From positions 437,501-501,500 of the forward strand of contig NZ_CP128540.1 of the NCBI RefSeq assembly GCF_021283545.2: a stretch of 64,000 nucleotides of DNA, given 5' to 3'. This document shows positions 1 to 6,030 of the stretch, piece after piece (position 1 is the first letter of the stretch; each line of letters begins with the position of its first letter). The stretch comes from Pseudomonas alloputida (GTDB taxonomy: Bacteria > Pseudomonadota > Gammaproteobacteria > Pseudomonadales > Pseudomonadaceae). The notes below the pieces were generated by a model. The model was not told the DNA's origin. It ran no database searches and worked only from the letters and a program-made list of their open reading frames with translations. The position numbers and the translations under genes are program-made.

Positions 1-2
1 CG

Positions 3-419
3 AAAGGGACTGCCATCAAGGGCTGCCAAACGCTGTTCAACGAATGGCTGCAAACGATGGGTGACGGTAGTGCAGAAGATCGTCAAATACTTAGTGGTAT
101 CAGCGAATTTATCGCCCTACACAGTGATAGTCGTTTTTCAGACATTTACGCCGAACATGCCAATGTAACTGTTCGTGAACGTGCTGGTTATTACCAGGTT
201 GATTCCGATAAGCGTCTTTATTTGTTTAACCCACCTGGTCTTAAAGAGGCAGCATCTGGATTTAGCCAGGCTCGAATAGTACGCGCCTTGATCGGCGTGG
301 ACGCCCTGGTGCAAATGGATAGTGAAGACAATCGGTGGACGAAAAAGCGACGCACGCCAGGTGGCGGGAATTCCCGTTTTTACGTGATTGACCCCGATAG
401 GCTAGAGAAAGAGGGGTAA
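3..419 (+). CDS. DUF927-type replication/helicase-like protein, C-terminal part (open at left edge)
   Basis: The reading frame is open from the left edge and ends at TAA 417-419, so only the last 138 residues are visible. The pattern FNEWL, AEDRQIL, an aromatic and charged middle (RAGYY, YLFNP) and a C-terminal winged-helix-like segment ending RFYVIDPDRL matches the tails of DUF927 proteins as I remember them. These are large P-loop proteins that often replace the primase-helicase of mobile elements. The ATPase core would lie to the left, outside the window. The position next to Ogr, gpO and Psu homologues suggests it is the satellite replication protein; this is inference. The internal ATG at 57 is not a true start, because coding continues upstream of it. 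Confidence 0.7.
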   Translation, partial: KGTAIKGCQTLFNEWLQTMGDGSAEDRQILSGISEFIALHSDSRFSDIYAEHANVTVRERAGYYQVDSDKRLYLFNPPGLKEAASGFSQARIVRALIGVDALVQMDSEDNRWTKKRRTPGGGNSRFYVIDPDRLEKEG

Positions 420-849
420 GCCGGCCGCGCTCCCCCATAAGTCACGAGCGCAGTGCTGTTTTTGATCGGGAACACCGGGAACACCGGGAACGGCCAGAAA
501 ATACGGGGCTTCTGGCGTTCCCATTTAAAACACAAGAGTGGGAACATGGGAACACAACTCTGTTTAATAGGGTACGTCCCACCCATTTTGTTCCCGGTCA
601 AAAAATTGCGGGAACAGAAAAATGCTCTGGAGGCCGCATTCTAGAAGGGTTTTCCCGAAAATCCCGCGTTCCCCCGTTTTTTTGAAATCAGACGCGGTAA
701 ATAGTGGGTGTCGGTGGTTTTTGTTGACATATACCTGAAGCTTTGATCTAGGCGAGTGTTTTGCACGCCAGGTGGTGGGGTTGAGGCAAGCCGCCGACCG
801 TGACCCCCGACCCCCTTGGCGAGCCGCTTTGAGCCGTTGCCGTCTGGCA
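420..849. other. Intergenic region with GGGAAC-type repeats
   Basis: No convincing gene is seen in these 430 bases. There are three tandem 9-bp units (CGGGAACAC, CGGGAACAC, CGGGAACGG) at 467-493 and a perfect inverted repeat, TGTTCCCG-N12-CGGGAACA, at 589-616. Further GGGAAC copies occur at about 540-555 and about 665-680. The clustering of one short word in both orientations suggests a protein-binding region, such as an operator or replication site of the satellite. The function is unknown. Confidence 0.5.
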
Positions 850-1062
850 TTAAATGATGTCTGCCCCATACTTATCATCGCTGTCCGGTTTGATACCTCC
901 CGCCTGATTGACTAGATCGATAGTTGTCCAGGGGCCCGAGCGACCACGGAATATCCTTACCCCTTGATCTATTAAGCACCGCTCAACATCGGAGCGCCGT
1001 TGATAACCTGTAACCTGCTGAAGGTCCTGGAACGTCAGCACACCAGGTACGGCCCTAGTCAT
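850..1062 (-). CDS. Small DUF4224-like DNA-binding protein
   Basis: A 70-residue protein whose core (VLTFQDLQQVTGYQRRSDVERCLIDQGV) resembles the DUF4224 / AlpA-type helix-turn-helix proteins of prophages and satellites, where a LT..EL..LTG..R...Q...L...G pattern is typical. Such proteins are thought to act as small transcription regulators or excisionase-like factors. Its ATG (1060-1062) overlaps the stop of the upstream Ogr/Delta gene, so the two are almost certainly co-transcribed and translationally coupled. The assignment is by pattern only; no function is shown. Confidence 0.55.
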   Translation of the reverse strand: MTRAVPGVLTFQDLQQVTGYQRRSDVERCLIDQGVRIFRGRSGPWTTIDLVNQAGGIKPDSDDKYGADII

Positions 1063-1316
1063 GTCAATAAGTCCAGCTGCTGGAGTATCTGTGTTTGCTG
1101 TTCCTCAGTGAGTTGCAAAATTCGATCAATTATTGTGTTTCCTACTGCCTTTGAATTTGCAGGCTTTAGAGTATGAGAGAAGCTGAACTCTGAAACAAAG
1201 CTGTGCCCGCAGTGCGGCTCAAGACACATGCAATAGAGTTTCGCATAGGTTGGTGACTCTTCTTCCACTCTAGAAATACGTGCTTTTTTTCCACAAGATC
1301 CACAATAAACCCGCAT
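1059..1316 (-). CDS. Ogr/Delta-like zinc-finger transcription activator
   Basis: 85 residues. Cysteines 5, 8, 31 and 36 have the CxxC-x22-CxxxxC spacing of the P2 Ogr and P4 Delta zinc finger, followed by GHSFVSEFSFSHTLKP, typical of the family. Ogr and Delta activate late promoters of P2-type phages by binding a TGT-N12-ACA site near -55 and contacting the RNA polymerase alpha subunit. Exactly such a site lies at 1351-1368, in the gap between this gene and the divergent gpO-like gene. In P4, Delta lets the satellite switch on helper and satellite late genes; the same role is likely here. It overlaps the next minus-strand gene by four bases. Confidence 0.85.
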   Translation of the reverse strand: MRVYCGSCGKKARISRVEEESPTYAKLYCMCLEPHCGHSFVSEFSFSHTLKPANSKAVGNTIIDRILQLTEEQQTQILQQLDLLT

Positions 1317-1350
1317 TCGTTAAGCCTCAAAAGGACGGATAGTTGTCTGG

Positions 1351-1368
1351 TGTATGTTAATATTAACA
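1351..1368 (+). promoter_or_regulatory. Ogr/Delta-type activator site (TGT-N12-ACA)
   Basis: TGT at 1351-1353, twelve bases, ACA at 1366-1368. It contains a perfect 14-bp palindrome (TGTTAATATTAACA, 1355-1368). This matches the late-promoter element of P2/P4-type phages. A possible -10 (TAGACT, 1412-1417) lies about 55 bp from the site centre, roughly one helical turn farther than the classical arrangement. A second palindrome, ACATGC-TGC-GCATGT, is at 1379-1393. The site is placed to drive the gpO-like and Psu-like genes. Confidence 0.65.
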
Positions 1369-1444
1369 TGCTGGTGCGACATGCTGCGCATGTTTCCAGT
1401 GATTGCACTTTTAGACTAACTACCTTCGCTAAGTGAGGCTCCTA

Positions 1445-2026
1445 ATGCCCCGGTCACTTGTTACTTCCTGGAAGCGTGTCGCCACGAGCGGGCCGACTGC
1501 TGACGGGCGAGAAATCAAAGCGCAGGACTTACGTGACTGTGCCGAAACCTATTCGCCATCTAAATATACCGCGGTTATCTGGAACGATAGCCAGCGCGAC
1601 ATCGGCGCGCACGGTACGGTTTATTCTGTGCGCCTGATTGATAATGATCCCGAGCTTGCCAAGGGCCAAGTAGCGTTAGAAGTGCAGATGAAGCCAAACG
1701 CACGCTTGCTCCAGTTGAATCGCCACGGGGACAAGTTATTTTCTAGCGTCGAGATAACGCCAAACTTTGCTGGGTCTGGACGGGCTTATATGACAGGCCT
1801 TTCTGTGACTGATGAGCCCACCAGTCTCGGTACCCAAGAACTCTTTTTCTCCAGAAAAGCCAATACCGCCACCTATCGCACGAAAGCTATGCCGATGCGT
1901 CCTGCACCCATGAGCAAGGTGCTGGCCGCAAGCCTGAAGCGCGTTACGCGGGAGTTGAGCGCTCAAGTGTGCGCTTTGAGATCTCGCGGCAAGTACAAGG
2001 CCAAGACCACGAAGCGACTTCTCTAA
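1445..2026 (+). CDS. Shortened P2 gpO-like capsid scaffold/protease homologue, probably protease-dead
   Basis: 193 residues from ATG 1445 (an in-frame GTG at 1433 is a weaker start). It aligns by eye to the N-terminal protease domain of P2 gpO: TADGREIKAQDL, AETYSP, SSVEITPNF, TDEPTSLGTQELFF. P2 gpO has about 284 residues and a catalytic triad remembered as Asp19, His48, Ser107. Here Asp20 and Ser101 are kept, but the His position holds Ser49. The C-terminal scaffolding segment of gpO is also absent; the protein ends in a short basic tail. It therefore looks unable to cleave or scaffold normally. With Psu and Ogr homologues next to it, a role in redirecting helper capsid assembly (analogous to P4 Sid) is a reasonable inference. 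Confidence 0.75.
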   Translation: MPRSLVTSWKRVATSGPTADGREIKAQDLRDCAETYSPSKYTAVIWNDSQRDIGAHGTVYSVRLIDNDPELAKGQVALEVQMKPNARLLQLNRHGDKLFSSVEITPNFAGSGRAYMTGLSVTDEPTSLGTQELFFSRKANTATYRTKAMPMRPAPMSKVLAASLKRVTRELSAQVCALRSRGKYKAKTTKRLL

Positions 2027-2080
2027 CCACCGGCCTACTTTGGCGCTTTCAATATCAATTCAACCATTCAGGTAAACCAT

Positions 2081-2806
2081 ATGAGTATCCAAGCCTTTGA
2101 TGTGCAGAGTTTGACCCCTGAGCTGCAACATCGCTTGACTTGCTTTGAAACTAATAAAGCTGCGTACGTCGATCTTCAAAATAAACTTGTTGAGGTTACG
2201 CAAGAAAACCAGCGTCTGCTACAAAAGGCCGCTGAGTTTGAACGGCAGGCTGATCGAACTGATGCGTCCTGGAGAAGGCTAGCAGGTACGGGAGAGATCG
2301 ACCAAGCCAAAGTCAATGAAGAAATTGAGCGCGCCGAAAAGCTTAGGAAAGAAGCTCAAGCCATGCGTGCCACTGTTGAGGCGCGGGCCGGTCTTGAGAA
2401 TAATTTGATTATGCGATTGGCAGAGGCGCGTAGGAATTTGTCAAATGAGCCTCTGACACTCAATAATGAGTATTGGAAATCCCAGCTTGCCAAAATGCTA
2501 GCCCGTGAGGGGTTGCGCGAAGAGTTGATGCAAATTTTTGTATTGTCCAGGGCAATATGCCTCCGTGACCTAAAAATAAATGAAGGTTTGTTGCGTCACT
2601 GTAACGGATCGCGTGAAAGAGAAGCAAAGAAGAATGAACTTGTCTGGATGGAGTTTGGGAAAGAGTTAGAGAAGCTATTTGACGGTGCTGAGAAGGACAC
2701 AGTGCCGCCAGCCCTGGCTACAGTTCCTAGCGCACTCTCGAACGAGGTGGCGGTGAACTCGCCCGCTACGTTGCACAAGCTCAAGACCCTGAACGCCAAA
2801 TCCTGA
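2081..2806 (+). CDS. psu: Psu-like polarity-suppression / capsid-decoration protein
   Basis: 241 residues, helical and charged, with a long coiled-coil-like stretch at about 30-120. The N-terminal CFETNKAAYVDLQNKLVEVTQENQRLL resembles the start of P4 Psu (F..C..NKAAWLQ.K.EL...E.EYLRLL). Psu inhibits Rho termination and also decorates and stabilises the P4 capsid. The protein is longer than P4 Psu (about 190 residues), with an extra Pro/Ala-rich tail. It lies 54 bp after the gpO-like gene on the same strand, so the two probably form one late operon driven from the upstream Ogr/Delta-type site. The start ATG is 2081; a clear AAGGAG-type site is not obvious, the nearest being AGGTAAACC. Confidence 0.7.
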   Translation: MSIQAFDVQSLTPELQHRLTCFETNKAAYVDLQNKLVEVTQENQRLLQKAAEFERQADRTDASWRRLAGTGEIDQAKVNEEIERAEKLRKEAQAMRATVEARAGLENNLIMRLAEARRNLSNEPLTLNNEYWKSQLAKMLAREGLREELMQIFVLSRAICLRDLKINEGLLRHCNGSREREAKKNELVWMEFGKELEKLFDGAEKDTVPPALATVPSALSNEVAVNSPATLHKLKTLNAKS

Positions 2807-3424
2807 ACCTACCTCCACCTGGTTCGAAAAGCTGCTAGCACGATAGCTGCCGGGGCCGTGCAATCGGCCTCGGTGGGTTTGCGGGTTTTTCGCAGCGTCC
2901 GTTGAGCGAGCGAAGCTCATCACTCTGCGTCCCCGCACCAAGCTCTGACGTGCAACTGAGTGCAACCGCTCAAACCCTACTACCAAGCCTGAAACCTTTG
3001 CCGTCACGGGGCTACGGGCGATTCACCAGCGCCCGTTGGATCAGAAAAGGCAGCGCCAAAATTGAGCGGCGCATTCTGAAAAAATCTGGGCTCACCCCTA
3101 TTGCCATTGGGTGTGATGGCCGCAGTGGGTTATCAGGGGCGGGCAGTTTTACGCGCAATGGCTTTGCATTCCTTTGCAAAACTTTGCACTCAGTGCAATG
3201 GCCAATCAGCTGCCAGAGCCCGCAGCGGGCCTGGGCCGGGCGTTTAGTTGCACTACCCACGGCCTTTGCACTTTTTTGCGACGTAAAGCGCGTCGGCGGG
3301 AGGGGGATAAGTGATTTTCTGCCCCGTTTTTTTTTCGCGGCTGATTTTTCAGATGGAGCTGATGTGGGCGGAGAATCGGCAGTTGGGCGGCGCCCCTGGA
3401 CGGCCTGTCACTTTCCGAAAGGCG

Positions 3425-3452
3425 AAAAAAAACCGCCTTAGTAGGGGCGGTT
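3425..3452 (-). terminator. Rho-independent terminator (minus strand)
   Basis: The stem AACCGCC / GGCGGTT (3431-3437 with 3446-3452) has an 8-base loop. On the minus strand it is followed by a run of six or more T (plus-strand A at 3425-3430). No minus-strand gene is recognised to its right, so what it terminates is unclear. Confidence 0.6.
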
Positions 3453-3487
3453 ATTTCCGCAAACGCAGTTAGTGGCTGGCTTGCTGA

Positions 3488-3507
3488 CCTCACAGGGCGC
3501 TTCAACG
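3488..3507 (+). repeat. 20-bp direct repeat, copy 1
   Basis: Perfect 20-bp match to 3716-3735, beginning CCTCACAGGG and ending TTCAACG. The copies are 228 bp apart in the noncoding part of the satellite. The meaning is unknown; duplicated packaging or recombination sites are possible. Confidence 0.6.
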
Positions 3508-3715
3508 TTTTCTGAGTTTACGCCCGATAGCTGTTGCCTGCAAACCGGAGCGGATCAGCTGCAAACAGGTGGGCTTGGCAGTTGTGGATACGGTACCATG
3601 ATCGCGCTCGTGTCCTGTGAGGACCGGATGACATCCATTGGGGGGGTGACCCTTTCCCCCTCAACGCGGCTTAGTAACCCGCGCCGGATCTGATTGAGGG
3701 GCCATCAACCGGCCT

Positions 3716-3735
3716 CCTCACAGGGCGCTTCAACG
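3716..3735 (+). repeat. 20-bp direct repeat, copy 2
   Basis: Second perfect copy of the 20-bp repeat at 3488-3507, same orientation. It lies 67 bp upstream of the 31-codon ORF. Confidence 0.6.
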
Positions 3736-3802
3736 AGCAGGCCCGAAGGCGTATGTGTTCCGGAAAAAACGCTGGAGGCAGGCCATTCAGAGGCCTTTAA
3801 GT

Positions 3803-3898
3803 ATGAAGAAATTCCTTCGTGCTCTGAGTGGTTTGATGAGCCTGTACCGGTGCTATCGCCTGTATGAATTCATCCGCGACAACTGGGATGAACTGTAA
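3803..3898 (+). CDS. 31-residue hypothetical protein
   Basis: ATG 3803 to TAA 3896-3898, giving a short amphipathic basic peptide that starts MKKFLRALSG and ends IRDNWDEL. An AGAGG sequence lies about 8 bases before the ATG, and a very strong intrinsic terminator begins 20 bases after the stop. Those signals, plus the charge pattern (basic N-terminus, aromatic YRCYRLYEF middle, acidic end), argue for a real small gene. I do not recognise the family. It lies between psu and the nuclease-like gene of the satellite. Confidence 0.5.
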   Translation: MKKFLRALSGLMSLYRCYRLYEFIRDNWDEL

Positions 3899-3917
3899 CT
3901 AAGAGTTCGCCTGGGGA

Positions 3918-3951
3918 ACCCGTCCTAGCTTCGGCTCGGACGGGTTTTTTT
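3918..3951 (+). terminator. Strong Rho-independent terminator
   Basis: The stem ACCCGTCC / GGACGGGT (3918-3925 with 3938-3945) has a 12-base loop containing TTCG and a run of seven T (3945-3951). It ends the transcript of the 31-codon ORF and insulates the downstream nuclease-like gene. Confidence 0.9.
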
Positions 3952-4047
3952 ATGGGTGGGAGGGAGATCACGCATATTTTTTCTTGCTGCAGGATCTTTT
4001 TTGCGTAAGGCTTCTCGAGAATGTTTTCCGTATCATGGAGAGTAGGA

Positions 4048-5586
4048 ATGCGAGATCTTGGTGAGTTGGGGCAGAGCCAGTTCTATGGGCTTTGTGCAGC
4101 AAGAGGAATAATCGCCAATCCTTCGTTAGTAGATAAGCGAGGCTGGGATTATCATCTTGAAATGCCGGTTCAACGGCAAGCCGGCGATGCAGGAAGCATG
4201 CATAGAAGTGCGATTGAGTGCCGTGTTCAGATTAAGTCAACAGAAAGGGGCCGGCTCTCGCACGATATCGAGTACTCAAATCTTCACAGTCTTGCAACTT
4301 GCTCAATCCCTTCGTTTTACGTTTTGCTTGTTTTCGAGGAAGATGCAGATCAGGTTTCTGATATCTATGTGAAACATGTTGATGAAGTTTTTTCGCGTGA
4401 ATTCCTAAAGAAAATGCGTGAGCGAGAGGTGAGTGAGGCTGGCTTTAAACCCAATAGCTGCACCAAATCCATAACTTTTTCTGCTGCCGAAAAGCTGGAG
4501 AAGATAAGCTCTTTATTGCTTAAGGAGAAGTTATTGGGTGCTATAGGGGATGACTATGATTCCTACATTGTTAGGAAGAAAGAATTTTTGAGAGAGGTAG
4601 GGTATGAGGATGGCGCGGCAAATGTTCAAATAACAATTGAGGGTCAAGAGAATATAAAGTCTTTTGAGGATATGTTGCTTGGCATCGCTGGGGCTGTTCC
4701 GGTTATAAATATAAAGGCTCATGAGCAACGGTTTGGTATTCTTTCTAGTACACCCTTTCTAGACTTGCCCGCTGGTACGATGGAGGTGACACGTACATCT
4801 CCGAATTGGTCGGGAAGCGTTGTTATTAAGGCGTCTGCGAGTAGTCCGGGACACACGTTTTCTTGCGATGGGTTCTTTGATATCAACGCTCAGGAATTTC
4901 CTCCGACAAGAAGCTACATAAAGACTGACTACTTCACAATCCTTATTGAAGGGGGTAGTTTCCATATTGAGTCCAGGATTACACCTACTACGGAAATAAC
5001 CTTAAGGCTTCTCAATAAAGTCATAAAGGCTATGAGGCAGCTCAGGTGTGAGGGCTGTATTTTGGAGCTCGTAAGTTCGGACTGCGGAAGGCTAGCAACT
5101 TGCCGGATAAACGGGACTGAGGACGAGCAACAAGGCCCCTTAAGGCTTCCTAATTATGCTCAGTATTTGGCTGAAAAATTCGAGATAGAAGACGATATAG
5201 TAATTACCATGGAGTCCTTGTATTCGCACAAGGCTCGGCTATATGACCTATATAGGTTGATAAATCCGGATTATCACCCTGTTACTTGTGGCTTCGACAA
5301 AGAAGCTGAAGTTGGAAGCAAGGCTGCGTGTTTGTCTGTTATTGATGCATTTTTAGGCGAGCATCACATAATCGGATTTTTCGTCATAGCGGGGCAGGTC
5401 ACTTCTAAGCAGAAGGTGGTCGGTCGCCCATTGCTTGTCCGTAAGTTAGTGTGGCCGGCCGGTTTCGATAATGGGAGGCCTGAGCTTGAAGAAATAGTTT
5501 CTGGCTTCATTAAAGAATATAAATCGGATCATTCAGTATTTTTCGCAGGCTTTTCATGGGATAACAGAGAACAAGATAGTGAATAA
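4048..5586 (+). CDS. Putative PD-(D/E)XK nuclease (DUF4365-like N-terminus), candidate satellite cargo defence gene
   Basis: 512 residues from ATG 4048, chosen over ATG 4021 because GGAGAG lies 6 bases upstream of it. The N-terminal 110 residues carry LGELGQSQFYGLCAARG, then GWDYHLEMP (Asp34) and ECRVQIKST (Glu57, Gln61, Lys63). This is the D...(E/Q)xK signature of restriction-like nucleases and resembles DUF4365. The remaining 400 residues are not recognised. The gene is clearly more AT-rich than its surroundings and stands alone between a strong terminator and the tRNA attachment site. In P4 satellites the interval beside psu is a known hotspot for anti-phage genes, so a defence role is plausible but only inferred. 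Confidence 0.55.
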   Translation: MRDLGELGQSQFYGLCAARGIIANPSLVDKRGWDYHLEMPVQRQAGDAGSMHRSAIECRVQIKSTERGRLSHDIEYSNLHSLATCSIPSFYVLLVFEEDADQVSDIYVKHVDEVFSREFLKKMREREVSEAGFKPNSCTKSITFSAAEKLEKISSLLLKEKLLGAIGDDYDSYIVRKKEFLREVGYEDGAANVQITIEGQENIKSFEDMLLGIAGAVPVINIKAHEQRFGILSSTPFLDLPAGTMEVTRTSPNWSGSVVIKASASSPGHTFSCDGFFDINAQEFPPTRSYIKTDYFTILIEGGSFHIESRITPTTEITLRLLNKVIKAMRQLRCEGCILELVSSDCGRLATCRINGTEDEQQGPLRLPNYAQYLAEKFEIEDDIVITMESLYSHKARLYDLYRLINPDYHPVTCGFDKEAEVGSKAACLSVIDAFLGEHHIIGFFVIAGQVTSKQKVVGRPLLVRKLVWPAGFDNGRPELEEIVSGFIKEYKSDHSVFFAGFSWDNREQDSE

Positions 5587-5900
5587 GAAATCACCATGTG
5601 ATCTTGGCCTGGTCCCATTTGCTTCGGTATAAGGACCTCCCTAGTGAGCAAAGGCAGGCCGAGAAAGAACCTTTGTAGGGGCTGAGCCTCGTGCTTCGCA
5701 AACCAATGCAGATTCGCCCCGGACTAAGCCTAGTGCGCGCACTGTGCGCTTGGTGATCAAAGCTGCGAGCGAACCCCGAGAGCAAAAGTCGGAGCGCTCC
5801 AGCCATCGTATCCCAGGGGCATCGAGATGCTCAGTACGTTCGAGAGACCGGATGACGAAACGGGGACAAAACGGGGAAAATTTATGCCCCAAAACACAAA
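5587..5900. other. Intergenic region at the satellite/chromosome boundary
   Basis: No gene is supported here. The stretch probably contains the right end (att) of the integrated element, because the tRNA 3' end faces it. No second copy of the tRNA 3' sequence is visible in the window, so the other att site, if present, must lie to the left. Confidence 0.4.
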
Positions 5901-5927
5901 TGGCCTACGCCAATTAAGCGTAAGCCA
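5901..5927 (-). terminator. Terminator-like hairpin after the tRNA
   Basis: Arms TGGCCTACGC (5901-5910) and GCGTAAGCCA (5918-5927) pair with one mismatch. On the minus strand they are followed by a T-rich TTTGTGTTTT. It lies 10 bases beyond the tRNA 3' end and is suited to terminate the tRNA transcript. Confidence 0.6.
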
Positions 5928-5937
5928 TTGATTTTAT

Positions 5938-6014
5938 TGGTGGGCCCACACGGACTCGAACCGTGGACCAAAGGATTATGAGTCCTCTGCTCTAACCAAC
6001 TGAGCTATAGGCCC
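5938..6014 (-). tRNA. tRNA-Ile2 (anticodon CAU, lysidine-modified type)
   Basis: A complete 77-nt cloverleaf on the minus strand with encoded CCA. The anticodon CAT is the complement of 5978-5980, in the loop CTCATAA. CAU could mean elongator Met, but the acceptor stem has C4-G69 and C5-G68, the pairs that E. coli TilS uses to recognise tRNA-Ile2, so the AUA-reading isoleucine tRNA is preferred. It lies 16 bp beyond the stop of rmcA. Its 3' end faces the satellite region, as expected for a tRNA used as an integration site. Confidence 0.85.
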
Positions 6015-6030
6015 TCAGTAAGTGGGCGGA

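Larger units (their letters stand above)
2807..3802. other. Long noncoding region with TGCA-word repeats (candidate satellite ori/cos region)
   Basis: Almost 1 kb without a convincing gene; the open frames here have poor coding character. The word (T)TGCA recurs: two copies at about 2950-2966, then 3163-3198 and 3248-3275. It includes a perfect palindrome TTGCACT-C-AGTGCAA at 3184-3198. P4-type satellites carry noncoding origins with iterated sites and a cos packaging site, so this is the natural place for them. That assignment is inference. Confidence 0.4.

Noticed and set aside
467..493. Short tandem repeats as a CRISPR array
   Set aside because: Units are only 9 bp and contiguous, with no spacers; no cas gene is present.
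2902..3441. 179-codon plus-strand frame in the satellite noncoding region
   Set aside because: No ribosome site, Ser/Arg/Pro-rich low-quality sequence, and it spans the repeat cluster and a terminator stem.
5938..6014. Elongator tRNA-Met
   Set aside because: The anticodon CAT fits, but acceptor pairs C4-G69 and C5-G68 match the TilS identity of tRNA-Ile2 rather than Met.
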